Assembly: GCF_946886105.1 (NCBI RefSeq) | Contig: NZ_CAMPHV010000007.1 | Coordinates: 93,905 to 157,904, forward strand | Reading direction: 5' to 3' | DNA length: 64,000 bases | Source: an uncultured Pseudomonas sp. | GTDB lineage: Bacteria; Pseudomonadota; Gammaproteobacteria; Pseudomonadales; Pseudomonadaceae | In this document: in pieces, positions 46,225-55,985 of the stretch | How the letters are laid out: every line of letters starts with the position of its first letter | Position numbering within the stretch: the first letter of the stretch is position 1 | The notes under the pieces: model-generated | What the model saw: the letters and a program-made list of their open reading frames with translations, nothing else | Database searches by the model: none | Told to the model about the DNA's origin: nothing | Position numbers and translations under genes: made by a program

Positions 46225-47622
46225 CTACACGAGCGCAGGCAGGTTGAGGGTTGCGCAGCAGTCGAGGATGGAGCGGCGCTGGGTATCGGCGTAAAGCTCG
46301 AGTTCGTTTTGCACCGCGGCCCCCAGTGCCGCGTGGAAGTCGGATTGGTTGGAGCTGATGTCGTAGTGGGCTTGGGCGTTGTCGCCGAGGTTGGATTGGA
46401 AAATCCCCGCGGCGCTCACCGGTAGGAAGTCTTCGTAAACCAGTGGTTCGAAGTGGACGTGGCCGGCTTCGATCAGCTCGTCGAGCGTCGAGGTCTGGGC
46501 GAGGTTGTCGCGTGCCGCAATGCCCTGCTCGGTGACGAAGTAGCGGAAATAGGCGAGGTCCTGTTTGCGCATGTCCTCGTAGCTGTCCGGAAACTCCGCG
46601 AAGTGCCTCGCAAGCAGTTCGCTGTAGCGCTCTGCATTGTCTTCGCTCGGGAACTCGTGCAACTCTGCGCGGGTGGCGTTCAGCAACTGGTCGTATAGCG
46701 CCCGCCCCTTGGGCGTCAGGGCTGCGCCGCGTTGTTCTATTTCGCCGAAACGGGCGGTGTGGCTGCCCGGGGCGTCGTGTGGGCCGGCAAAGGCGACTTT
46801 TTCCTCAAGGGCCTTGAAGCTGGTCTGGCGCAATAGAATCGGGCAGCGCCGCCGCGGCGGACCTTCCACGACCGCTTTAGGGGGAATGCCGCGTTTCGGC
46901 ATACCGGCCTGGATCCGGTCGATATCCAGTGTTCTGGGGGTCAGGTGGTTGATATGCGGGCCTTTGAAAGCCACCACGTCGGCGATGAGCCGATGCTGAT
47001 CGTGCAGTTGCTTGTAGACCTGCGCGGTCACGGTGGCCTGGGTGTGCCAGCGGAAGGTCTCCAAAGCCTGCTCCACGAACTCATGGGCATCCGTTTCGTT
47101 CAGCCCCCCTTCGGCTTCGAATTTCGCGATCAGCTCCAGCGCGCGGGCGGTGAAGATATTGCGCTGCGAGAGGATCGACGACGCCAGCTCGCGCAGCGCT
47201 ATGTCGTCGATCAACTCGAGACGCAGTAGCGAAGTGAAGACGCGGAAGGGGCTGATCTGTAGGGCGTTTTCGTGAACCGCGCGGAATGCGGTCGAATGCA
47301 CGGGCACGCCGGCCGGGGTGAGGTCGTAGTAGCCCACCGGCTGCATGCCCATCACGGCGAAAAGGCGGCGAATGGTCGAGAGCTCTTCGGCAGTGCCCAC
47401 GCGTATGGCGCCGTGCCGTTCCATCGAGAGACGGCTGATTTCGCCGGTCCAGCGCAATTGCGCGGCTACTTCGGGGATCTCTTCCATCATGTCCTCGTTG
47501 GTCTGCGCGACGAGATCCAGCAGCGTGCCGTAGAGGGGGACTTCCAATTTGTACATCTCGGACATGGCATTCGAGAAAAACGCGCGAATGGCGTCCGGGC
47601 TGACGAATCCCTGGTTGTTCAT
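46225..47622 (-). CDS. hglS: 2-oxoadipate dioxygenase/decarboxylase (2-hydroxyglutarate synthase)
   Basis: A 465-aa Fe(II)-dependent enzyme (former DUF1338) that turns 2-oxoadipate plus O2 into D-2-hydroxyglutarate and CO2 in D-lysine/pipecolate catabolism. ATG 47622 is chosen because AGGAGA precedes it. With that start the metal ligands I recall for P. putida HglS fall exactly at His70 (M-E-R-H-G-A-I-R), His226 (P-H-I-N-H-L-T) and Glu294 (R-F-G-E-I-E), and substrate-binding Arg74 is present. A longer frame from 47721 would add 33 residues. An operator-like palindrome lies 111 bp upstream. In P. putida hglS is beside the LysR, amaB and amaA genes as here. Confidence 0.93.
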   Translation of the reverse strand: MNNQGFVSPDAIRAFFSNAMSEMYKLEVPLYGTLLDLVAQTNEDMMEEIPEVAAQLRWTGEISRLSMERHGAIRVGTAEELSTIRRLFAVMGMQPVGYYDLTPAGVPVHSTAFRAVHENALQISPFRVFTSLLRLELIDDIALRELASSILSQRNIFTARALELIAKFEAEGGLNETDAHEFVEQALETFRWHTQATVTAQVYKQLHDQHRLIADVVAFKGPHINHLTPRTLDIDRIQAGMPKRGIPPKAVVEGPPRRRCPILLRQTSFKALEEKVAFAGPHDAPGSHTARFGEIEQRGAALTPKGRALYDQLLNATRAELHEFPSEDNAERYSELLARHFAEFPDSYEDMRKQDLAYFRYFVTEQGIAARDNLAQTSTLDELIEAGHVHFEPLVYEDFLPVSAAGIFQSNLGDNAQAHYDISSNQSDFHAALGAAVQNELELYADTQRRSILDCCATLNLPALV

Positions 47623-47732
47623 GATGAAACGATCTCCTGCACGCATGACGGATAGATCCAGCGGGTGGGCGCGGCGCATGCTCGGATTCTGCGCAGCTTC
47701 GAATCGGCTTACAAACGACATCTCCTCAGTAC

Positions 47733-47753
47733 TTCATTCCCTTGGGGAATGAA
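47733..47753. promoter_or_regulatory. LysR operator candidate upstream of hglS
   Basis: TTCATTCCC-TTG-GGGAATGAA is a 9-3-9 perfect inverted repeat. Read on the other strand it is T-T-C-A-T-T-C-C-C-C-A-A-G-G-G-A-A-T-G-A-A, which matches the site at 50347-50365 at all but one of the 19 core positions. It lies between the aminotransferase stop and the hglS start, so hglS probably has its own regulated promoter. Confidence 0.65.
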
Positions 47754-47790
47754 AATAGCGCCCAACAGAGCCGTCGGGCGCGCTTGGCTA

Positions 47791-49041
47791 TCAGTGGATA
47801 GCGGCCAGGCATTCTTCGAAGATGTCCAAGCCCTTCTCGAAAAGTTCGGGCTCGATGGTCAGCGGCGCCAGGAGCCGGACGATGTGCCGGCTCTTGCCGC
47901 TCGGCATCAGCAACAATCCTTTGTTCCTGGCGTTTTCCAGCAGCGCGGCCAGTTGCTGGGTGCCGGGCTTGCCGTCCGCCGTTCTCAGTTCGATGCCGCG
48001 CATGGCGCCGGTGCCCGTGAGCCGGCCCAGGCAGGGCGAGATCGCCTGCTTACGCCAGCGCTCGTAGCGGCGCAGAATCGCTTGTTCCTGGGCCTCGCCC
48101 CAGCACGCCAGGTTGCTGTCCGTCATCGCTTGCAGGCTGGCGAGAGCGGCTGCGCAGGCCAGGGGATTGCCCGAGTAGGTGCCGCCCAGCCCGCCTTTCG
48201 GCAGGGCGTTGACCAGGGCCTCGCGCCCGATCACCGCGCCGAGCGGCAGCCCGCCGGCGATGCTTTTGCCCAGCAGCAGGAGGTCCGGCTCGATGCCCAG
48301 GCGTTGGAAGGCGAACCGTTGCCCGGTGCGGCCAAAGCCCGATTGGATTTCGTCCGCGATCAGCAGGATGCCATTGGCATCGCAGAAGCTGCGCAACCCT
48401 TGAGCGAACGACGGGTCCATGGCCAGGAAACCGCCTTCGCCCTGCACCGGTTCGAAGATGAAACACGCCACTTCGGCGATATCGATCTCGACGCTGAAAA
48501 GGCGCTCGATCGCTGCAAATGCCTGATCCGCGGTCACGCCGGTATCCGGGCTGGGATAGGGGATGTGGTACACCGGGCCTGGCAGCGCGCCCAGCCGTTG
48601 CTTGTAGGGGGCGACCTTGCCGTTCAGGTTGAGCGTCGCCAGGGTGCGGCCGTGAAAGCCGCCGTCGAAGGCGATCACCGCGCTGCGGCCGGTGGCGGCG
48701 CGGACGATCTTCAGGGCGTTCTCCGCGGCTTCCGCGCCACTGTTGGTCAGCATGCCCGCCAGCGGATAGCTGAGCGGGATAAAGGCTGCCAATGCGCTCA
48801 TCAACTGGCGGTAGCCCTCATGGGGCACGGCATTGAAGGCCGAGTGGGTGAGCTTCTGCGCTTGCGCGGTAATGGCTGCGACCACCCCGGGGTGGCAATG
48901 GCCCAGGTTGAGGACGCCGATGCTGCCGACGAAGTCGATGTATTGCTTGCCTTCCGTGTCCCAGACCAGAGCGTTCCGCCCATGGCTCAGGGTGAGCGGA
49001 TGAACGATCGACAGCGCGTTGCTGATGGGCGACTGGGTCAT
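47791..49041 (-). CDS. Class III PLP aminotransferase, probable 2-aminoadipate transaminase
   Basis: A 416-aa fold-type I aminotransferase. Motifs: T-N-S-G-A-E-A-A-E-N-A-L-K, G-G-F-H-G-R-T, E-P-V-Q-G-E-G-G-F, D-E-I-Q-S-G-F-G-R-T-G, and the PLP lysine in L-L-G-K-S-I-A-G-G-L-P-L-G-A. It looks like GabT/PP_4108-type enzymes; PP_4108 was reported as the 2-aminoadipate aminotransferase of P. putida. Between LysR and hglS it would supply 2-oxoadipate to HglS. GABA transaminase activity is the alternative. Cytoplasmic. Confidence 0.82.
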   Translation of the reverse strand: MTQSPISNALSIVHPLTLSHGRNALVWDTEGKQYIDFVGSIGVLNLGHCHPGVVAAITAQAQKLTHSAFNAVPHEGYRQLMSALAAFIPLSYPLAGMLTNSGAEAAENALKIVRAATGRSAVIAFDGGFHGRTLATLNLNGKVAPYKQRLGALPGPVYHIPYPSPDTGVTADQAFAAIERLFSVEIDIAEVACFIFEPVQGEGGFLAMDPSFAQGLRSFCDANGILLIADEIQSGFGRTGQRFAFQRLGIEPDLLLLGKSIAGGLPLGAVIGREALVNALPKGGLGGTYSGNPLACAAALASLQAMTDSNLACWGEAQEQAILRRYERWRKQAISPCLGRLTGTGAMRGIELRTADGKPGTQQLAALLENARNKGLLLMPSGKSRHIVRLLAPLTIEPELFEKGLDIFEECLAAIH

Positions 49042-49399
49042 AGCCGATCCGCCTTGCCGATCCGCGCGTCTGCCCCGGATTCCGGGACGCCGCGAGCGCT
49101 GGCAGGCCGTTGAAAAACTACCTGCGTTGGCAATACTGCGTTAAAAACGGCCTCAAAATGCTCATTTACAGCACGTAAACTCGCGTGCGAGCCCAGTCCT
49201 TTTTTCGGCCGTTTTTGCCTTGTCTTGCCTGCCTCGCCTACATTTTTCAACGGCCTGCTATGGGCGGATGTTGCGGCTATCTGATGCTCGGATACGGCAC
49301 GAAATGGCATCGCGGTGTTCCTCTTCGAACAGGGATTTCTCTCTATCAAAGCGAGGAACAGCGCGCCGTCACAAGCGAAAAAAACTTACTCGGTCATTC
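49042..49399. other. Spacer between the aminotransferase and the LysR gene
   Basis: 358 bp. Most of it is the repeat element at 49100-49260. The rest is non-coding; near 49394 the half-site TCATTCC resembles one arm of the LysR operator but has no good partner. No gene is supported. Confidence 0.55.
49100..49260. repeat. Short inverted-repeat element, copy 3 (TAGCAGGC family)
   Basis: A 161-bp block with perfect 15-bp terminal inverted repeats GCAGGCCGTTGAAAA and TTTTCAACGGCCTGC (ends 49102-49116 and 49244-49258). The interior shares T-T-A-A-A-A-A-C-G-G-C-C-T-C-A-A-A and C-T-C-A-T-T-T-A-C-A-G-C-A with copy 1. Unlike the others it does not touch a stop codon. Confidence 0.82.
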
Positions 49400-50320
49400 C
49401 TAATATTCAGGACCCGTTTCGGCGCCGCTTTCTCCTTTGGCTTTTTCGAGAATCCAATCGACGAAACTTCTGACTTTCGGAATATCCAGGGTCTGCTCCG
49501 CATGGGCGATGAAATGGGAGCCCTGGCTCTTCTTGTAGTGCGCCCAGGGAATTACCAGTTTGCCCTCGGCGAGTTCGTTCTCGACCAGAAAGCGCGGCAC
49601 CAGGGCGACCCCGCAGCCGGACTGGGCGGCGCTGATGCACATGTAAAACGTGTCGAAGCGAGGGCCGTGGTAGCTATGGTCCGTGTTGATCCCTTGTTCG
49701 TCGAACCACTCGTGCCAGGCTTCGGGTCGCGAGGTGCACTGCAGCAGCACCAGGTCAGCCAGTTCGCCCGCACTGGTAAAGGGCTTGCCGGCGAGCAACC
49801 CCGGCGCGCAGACGGCAACCACATCCTCGCCGAACAGCTCGATGCAGGCAGCGCCAGGCCAGGAGCCCTGGCCGTAGAAGAAGGCTATGTCGGCTTTGTC
49901 CTGCACCAGGTCGAAGGGCTCCAGCTCATTTCTGATATCGAGGTGGATATTGGGGTAGCGCTTGGAGAACCCTTTGAGGTTCGGGATCAGCCAGCGTGCT
50001 CCGAAGGTGGGTTGCGTGGCCACCCTCAGCACTTCGGTTTCGCCGCCATAGGAGAGGATATAGCGGCTGGAGATATCCACCTGGGTCAGGATCTTGTTGA
50101 CCTCCGCCTGGTACAGCTCGCCCGCCGGGGTCAACTGCAGACGGCGGCGTACCCGATGGAACAGCAGGTGCTGGAGCATATCCTCGAGCTGGGCGACCTG
50201 CTTGCTCACCGCGCTCTGGGTCAAATGCAGCTCTTCCGCCGCGCGGGTGAAGCTCATGTGCCGGGCGGCCGATTCGAAGCATTGCAGGGCGGCGATGGTG
50301 GGTAGCAATCGTTTGGACAT
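49400..50320 (-). CDS. LysR-family regulator of the lysine catabolic cluster
   Basis: A 306-aa regulator. ATG 50320 is chosen because it begins the family N-terminus (M-S-K-R-L-L-P-T-I-A-A-L-Q-C-F-E-S-A-A-R) followed by the helix-turn-helix S-F-T-R-A-A-E-E-L-H-L-T-Q-S-A-V-S-K-Q-V. Residues about 90-300 form the periplasmic-binding-like effector domain. It is divergent from amaB, the classic LysR arrangement, with an inverted repeat in the spacer. Pipecolate, piperideine-6-carboxylate or aminoadipate is a likely inducer, by inference. A much longer frame runs antisense through amaB and is spurious. Confidence 0.9.
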   Translation of the reverse strand: MSKRLLPTIAALQCFESAARHMSFTRAAEELHLTQSAVSKQVAQLEDMLQHLLFHRVRRRLQLTPAGELYQAEVNKILTQVDISSRYILSYGGETEVLRVATQPTFGARWLIPNLKGFSKRYPNIHLDIRNELEPFDLVQDKADIAFFYGQGSWPGAACIELFGEDVVAVCAPGLLAGKPFTSAGELADLVLLQCTSRPEAWHEWFDEQGINTDHSYHGPRFDTFYMCISAAQSGCGVALVPRFLVENELAEGKLVIPWAHYKKSQGSHFIAHAEQTLDIPKVRSFVDWILEKAKGESGAETGPEY

Positions 50321-50346
50321 GGCGAGCTCTGCTAGGCGTGAGAGCG

Positions 50347-50365
50347 TCATTCTCCAAGGGAATGA
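50347..50365. promoter_or_regulatory. LysR operator candidate in the lysR-amaB spacer
   Basis: TCATTCTCCAAGGGAATGA is an inverted repeat with arms TCATTC and GAATGA around T-C-C-A-A-G-G, 27 bp from the LysR start and 79 bp from the amaB start. It fits the T-N11-A LysR pattern. It nearly duplicates the site before hglS. Confidence 0.7.
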
Positions 50366-50443
50366 TGTGGTGCGTAAAGGTCGTTTGTCCGTCCAGGGCA
50401 TTCGGATTAATACTGATTCGGTTAATGAACTCAGGAGAAAGAC

Positions 50444-51934
<1,491 letters not shown>

Positions 51935-51943
51935 TCGCGTGCT

Positions 51944-51982
51944 GCGCCATGCCGGGTATCGGATACCCGGCATGGCGCTTTT
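51944..51982 (+). terminator. Very strong rho-independent terminator between amaB and amaA
   Basis: A perfect 17-bp stem (GCGCCATGCCGGGTATC / GATACCCGGCATGGCGC) with a single-base tip at 51944-51978 is followed by TTTT. As read, it separates amaB from amaA, which then needs a promoter in the 125-bp spacer or depends on readthrough. Confidence 0.85.
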
Positions 51983-52106
51983 CTGGGAAGCTTCGCTTCG
52001 TCGTTCTGCAAGAATTTCACGCCCACGTACTCCTTAGCATGCTGGCCTCGGCTATCGCCCCAAGCCGGACGCTCCAGCAAGCGCTGCTGTTCGAAGAGGT
52101 AGGTTC

Positions 52107-53393
52107 ATGAGTGGTTTTCGTCAAGAGTGCCTCTGGGAGACGGTGACCCCCACCCAGGTCGAGTCCGCCGCGCTGAGCGGTCAGGTCAAGTTCGATGTCT
52201 GCGTCATCGGTGGTGGCATCACTGGCCTTTGCGCTGCCCTGCATCTCCTGGAGCAGGGAAAGACGGTGTGCGTGCTCGAGGCGTATAAGGTCGGTCATGG
52301 CGGATCCGGGCGTAACGTCGGCCTGGTCAATGCCGGCACCTGGATCAAGCCCGATGACGTCGAGTCGACGCTCGGTGCGCCGCTCGGCAAGCGTCTGAAC
52401 GAGGTGCTGGGGCAGGCGCCGGCCGAGGTGTTCGCGCTCATCCAGCGCTACGGCATCGACTGCCAGGCGCGTAACGACGGCACCTTGCATATGGCTCACA
52501 ATGCCGCCGGGCTGGTGGACCTCGAAGCCCGTGAGGAGCAGTGGCGCAGGCGTGGGGCGGACGTCGAGTTGCTGACCGGCTCAACCTGTGAGGCGTATTG
52601 CGGGACAAGCAAGATCACCGCAGCCCTGCTCGACCGCCGGGCGGGCACCATCAACCCGATGGGTTACACGATAGGGCTGGCGTTGGCGGTGATCCGCTTG
52701 GGCGGGACGATTTACCAGCACTCGCCGGTCAACGCCCTCAATCGCCAGGCCGACGCGTGGCTGGTGGGCACCGGGCAAGGCGCCGTTGTCGCCGAGAAGG
52801 TGGTGATTTCGACCGGCGCCTACACCGAGGGCCAATGGACCGAACTGCAGCGTAATTACTTTCGCGGTTACTACTATCAGGTCGCCTCCGTGCCGTTGGT
52901 CGGCCCGGCAGCGGAGAAGATTCTCCAACACGGCCAAGGCTCCTGGGATACCAGAACCGTGTTGAGCAGCATTCGCCGCGACGCCGAGGGTCGGCTCGTG
53001 CTCGGCAGTCTCGGCAAGGCCAGCAACAAGCCGGATTGGTTCATCCGCAGTTGGGCGGACCGCATCCAGCGCCACTATTTCCCCGAACTCGGCAAGGTCG
53101 AGTGGGAGCTGCATTGGACCGGCTGCATCGATTTCACCCCGGATCATCTGATGCGCATCTTCGAACCCGCGCCGGGCATCGTTGCGGTCACCGGCTATAA
53201 CGGCCGCGGCAATACCACGGGAACGGTGATAGGGCGGGCGTTTGCCGAGTTCCTGCTGAAAGACGATCCGGACAGGCTACCCATCCCGTTTACGCGGATG
53301 AAGGCCTTGCATACGGCGAGTTTGAGAAGTTGTGCCTATGAGGTGGGCTTCTCTCTCTATCACGCGGGTCAGTGCTTGAGGGTCATTCTGTAG
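52107..53393 (+). CDS. amaA: L-pipecolate oxidase (FAD-dependent)
   Basis: A 428-aa DAO-family flavoprotein. The dinucleotide-binding motif is D-V-C-V-I-G-G-G-I-T-G-L-C-A-A-L-H-L near residues 30-47, followed by G-H-G-G-S-G-R-N-V-G, and C-terminal G-Y-N-G-R-G-N-T-T-G-T matches the family. It oxidises L-pipecolate to piperideine-6-carboxylate, feeding AmaB. The P. putida gene order amaA-amaB-lysR-hglS is preserved, apart from the inserted aminotransferase. Confidence 0.9.
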   Translation: MSGFRQECLWETVTPTQVESAALSGQVKFDVCVIGGGITGLCAALHLLEQGKTVCVLEAYKVGHGGSGRNVGLVNAGTWIKPDDVESTLGAPLGKRLNEVLGQAPAEVFALIQRYGIDCQARNDGTLHMAHNAAGLVDLEAREEQWRRRGADVELLTGSTCEAYCGTSKITAALLDRRAGTINPMGYTIGLALAVIRLGGTIYQHSPVNALNRQADAWLVGTGQGAVVAEKVVISTGAYTEGQWTELQRNYFRGYYYQVASVPLVGPAAEKILQHGQGSWDTRTVLSSIRRDAEGRLVLGSLGKASNKPDWFIRSWADRIQRHYFPELGKVEWELHWTGCIDFTPDHLMRIFEPAPGIVAVTGYNGRGNTTGTVIGRAFAEFLLKDDPDRLPIPFTRMKALHTASLRSCAYEVGFSLYHAGQCLRVIL

Positions 53394-53400
53394 CCTGATC

Positions 53401-53435
53401 CCATCCCGAAAACATAAGCCGCGATTTCGGGATGG
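53401..53435 (+). terminator. Hairpin after amaA
   Basis: CCATCCCGAAA (53401-53411) pairs with TTTCGGGATGG (53425-53435), an 11-bp stem. There is no U-tract, so it is a stabilising hairpin or a weak terminator between convergent genes. Confidence 0.4.
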
Positions 53436-53515
53436 GGCAGGTCGAATCATGCTGGCCAAGCGTTGGCTGGCCAGAACAACTGTTGCGTGTTTATACGCCT
53501 TTCGGCGACGTCCGC

Positions 53516-54676
53516 TTAGCGTAAATCGGGCGCGTACGCATTGTTCTTGTACGCCTGGCAGAAGCTCGCCTCATCGCCAGCGAATGCGGGATCCAGCTTG
53601 ACCAGCGCCGGGCGCACCGCCTTCCACACATTGTTGTGCCCCTCGTTGGTCCAATCGTCCCTGACCACCATCACCAGATCGAGGCCGGGGTGGATGACCA
53701 CCTTCTGTCCGCCGGCACCCGCCGCCCACTTGGTGCCCACATCGTACTGCTGGCTGCAGGTGGGGTTGCCGCCATTGCAGTTCTTCGCTTCGTAGAACGG
53801 GCGATGGGGATATTCGTTCCAGAGCGATACCGGCGCGCAGTCGGGGTCGTTACTACCGGAGGAGTATTTCCAGTTATCGCGGGCGTTCATCATGAAGAGG
53901 TAACCATAGCCGGTATTGGTATCCGGAAAGGCGGGATGCCCCATCCGGTAGACGTACTCCTCGCTGAGGATACGCTTGCCGTTCCACATGCCTTTGCGCA
54001 GCACCAGCAACCCCAGGCGTGCCATGTCCCGCACGTTGCTGAACATGCTGTAGGCAGTCGTCAGGCCAGCCCAACTGGTGTTTTGCATACCGATTTTCTC
54101 GAACAGCTGCGTCCTGGCAAGCTTCGCCATGCTGCTAACGCCCGGGAAGGCTTTCGGCTCATCCGCCAGCGCGCGCCTGACGATCGGGATCAGCTTGTCG
54201 ATTTCGCGCCAGCCGAAGGCATCGTAGTACCAGTTGCCTTTGTCGCCCCAGGACAGATCGCGCTTGGTGGAGGTCATCGCCAGGATGTGCGCGACCTTTG
54301 CTTGGCGGTTGATGCTGTGCATTTCCCACCAATACAGGTAGTCGGTCACCGGCGATTCGTCGGAGAGTCGGGTCTTGGTGGTGGCGATGCCAACGGTCAG
54401 GCTGGCCGCAAGCTTGGTGATCGACGCGACATGATAGACGCCGGTCGTGTTGCGGTATTCGTGACACAGCTTCCCGTAGCGCACGACCGCGTAGGGGTTG
54501 TTACCCATCTTCCGGTCGGCTTCCTTGAGCAACTCCGGGTCCAGACCGCACTCGCTGGCGACCCTCGATGGGGCCACGGGCACCCATTCCTTCAGGCCCG
54601 GGTCTGCGGCATGCGCCAGGCCAGCGCAGTAAGTAAAAGCCGCACCGATAGCGGCCGCGATAACTCCTTTTTTCAT
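53516..54676 (-). CDS. Exported beta-lactamase-family serine hydrolase
   Basis: A 386-aa exported protein; ATG 54676 (M-K-K-G-V-I-A-A-A-I-G) gives a clean signal peptide ending A-H-A-A-D and has A-G-G-T-G-G upstream. The catalytic S-x-x-K is V-A-S-I-T-K-L, and later N-W-Y-Y-D-A-F-G and G-A-G-G-Q-K-V-V-I-H-P correspond to the second and third motif regions of class C-like hydrolases. Several cysteines in the mature part (E-C-G-L, P-D-C-A, N-C-N-G-G-N-P-T-C) suggest disulphides. Esterase, peptidase or lactamase activity cannot be told apart. Confidence 0.82.
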   Translation of the reverse strand: MKKGVIAAAIGAAFTYCAGLAHAADPGLKEWVPVAPSRVASECGLDPELLKEADRKMGNNPYAVVRYGKLCHEYRNTTGVYHVASITKLAASLTVGIATTKTRLSDESPVTDYLYWWEMHSINRQAKVAHILAMTSTKRDLSWGDKGNWYYDAFGWREIDKLIPIVRRALADEPKAFPGVSSMAKLARTQLFEKIGMQNTSWAGLTTAYSMFSNVRDMARLGLLVLRKGMWNGKRILSEEYVYRMGHPAFPDTNTGYGYLFMMNARDNWKYSSGSNDPDCAPVSLWNEYPHRPFYEAKNCNGGNPTCSQQYDVGTKWAAGAGGQKVVIHPGLDLVMVVRDDWTNEGHNNVWKAVRPALVKLDPAFAGDEASFCQAYKNNAYAPDLR

Positions 54677-55511
54677 CTTCCACCTCATCAAAATAGTAAT
54701 TGTTATGTTTTCAACGCCGTGCAACCCCTAAACAGCTCCAGTCAGACCAAGCCTTCGCAGGCTCCCCCCTGTTTTTCGCTTCTTCTGCAAAAAACAGAAC
54801 TGACCAGTCGAGTACCCGCAGTCATCCGTCGGCTGCGCTTGAAGCCGAATGCGCCAGAGTGGGCAACGACAAATGCGCGGGAGCGTCCGAATGGCCGCAG
54901 CGATCTCTCAGGGCGGGTCGGCGCTGGTCTTGGGGTGGTAGCGATAAGTTCGAACGATTCCGGCAAATGCGTCGGGGGTGGGGCGACCCGCTGCTCTACT
55001 CGCGGGGCCTCGTTTGCCGCAGATCAGGAGCGCCCGCTCGGCGTCGCCGCGCTGCTTGCTGGCGATGGCCGATTTCACGGCGGTGCGATCGCCGTAAGGG
55101 AGTGGAGTACGCGGCATGGGGGACGCTCGCTGTATTTATTGTTTGGTAGCGACCCCGAGAATTTGTGGAAATTAGTGGAATCCGACGGAAGGCCAAAACG
55201 CCCGAAAGTTATCCAGGGTTTCCGTTATATCGGTTGCGTGGATCAGGCGCGTGCTGACGTCAACGTGTGCGGAAGGAGAGATGAAAATCGTGGAAAACCC
55301 GCGCTCACCGGCAATGAAAATCAGGCTTTGAGGCGCTGCTGGAGAGGGCTGCCGGCCTGGCATCGCCCTCTCCAGCGCCCTGGTGAACAGCTCGGAGCGC
55401 CACCAGACGTTCGTCAGTCAAGGGTAGGCTGTGGGGTTTTGCTGGCAGCCCCGGCGACTCAATCGAGCGTCGAGCGGGTGAACTGTTATGCCCGTTTAGG
55501 GCCGGCAGCGC
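54677..55511. other. 835-bp stretch without a recognisable gene
   Basis: Short open frames on both strands show no family I recognise and no good ribosome-binding site. A stem CTGGAGAGGGC / GCCCTCTCCAG with a 15-base loop lies at 55338-55374. The stretch looks like decayed accessory DNA between the serine hydrolase and the small hypothetical gene. Confidence 0.5.
55338..55374. repeat. Strong isolated hairpin in gene-free DNA
   Basis: An 11-bp perfect stem with a GC-rich loop, extendable on one side by G-C-G-C pairs with a small bulge. No U-tract on either strand. Could be a remnant terminator, a structured RNA or a recombination site. Confidence 0.4.
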
Positions 55512-55847
55512 TTAGATAAACGTCTGCCTAGCGACGCCGCGCGGGATGCGGTTTTTACCTGGCAGCCGTTCCAGACGTTGCTGCCATTCGGCGCGAGGGC
55601 TGAGAGTTGAGGTCGGTTTCGCCGGTTTCGCCGGTTCGGCAATTGCTAGGGCAGCCTTCGCAGCTTTTGCCGCGGCTCTAAGCTCGGCGAGGCTCGGTGT
55701 CTTATGGACGGGCTCGGTAGTGCCTTTTTCAACGGTGCGAAGGCAGAGCTTGCATGAGACCTGAGCAACATCCTGGGTGCTGTTCAGGCTCGAGCCGGTG
55801 CGTCCGCATGCAACACTTGCCTGGGTCGCGGAGTAGTGAATTGCCAA
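55512..55847 (-). CDS. Small Cys-containing hypothetical protein, TTG start
   Basis: A 111-aa product not recognised as a known family. The TTG at 55847 is supported by a strong AGGAGA eight bases upstream. The N-terminal half has A-C-G-R and V-S-C-K-L-C-L-R, a possible small metal-binding site. The middle is Ala/Lys-rich (A-K-A-A-K-A-A-L-A) and the C-terminus is basic (R-L-P-G-K-N-R-I-P-R-G-V-A-R). It sits 138 bp downstream of hipB on the same strand, within accessory DNA. Confidence 0.5.
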   Translation of the reverse strand: MAIHYSATQASVACGRTGSSLNSTQDVAQVSCKLCLRTVEKGTTEPVHKTPSLAELRAAAKAAKAALAIAEPAKPAKPTSTLSPRAEWQQRLERLPGKNRIPRGVARQTFI

Positions 55848-55950
55848 CGTATTGTCTCCTGCATTTTCGGGCGCCGGATTTTACACGGCGTCGACGCCCC
55901 CGCAAGCTGCTTGGCATAAATGCTAACGGTCACGCGAATTGTCTCCGCGA

Positions 55951-55985
55951 GATGCCGACGCAGGTAGTTTTTCAACGGCCTGCTA
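55951..55985. repeat. Solo end of the TAGCAGGC repeat family
   Basis: On the minus strand TAGCAGGCCGTTGAAAAAC and the next 16 bases match the left end of copy 3, then identity is lost. There is no opposite terminal repeat. The first three bases are the TAG stop of hipB. Confidence 0.72.

Noticed and set aside
54908..55363. Three overlapping small frames that resemble phage-type leftovers
   Set aside because: No ribosome-binding sites and no family I could name; recorded as a gene-free stretch.
53636..55519. 627-codon plus-strand open frame over the serine hydrolase
   Set aside because: Antisense to a gene with a signal peptide and S-x-x-K motif; no recognisable domains.
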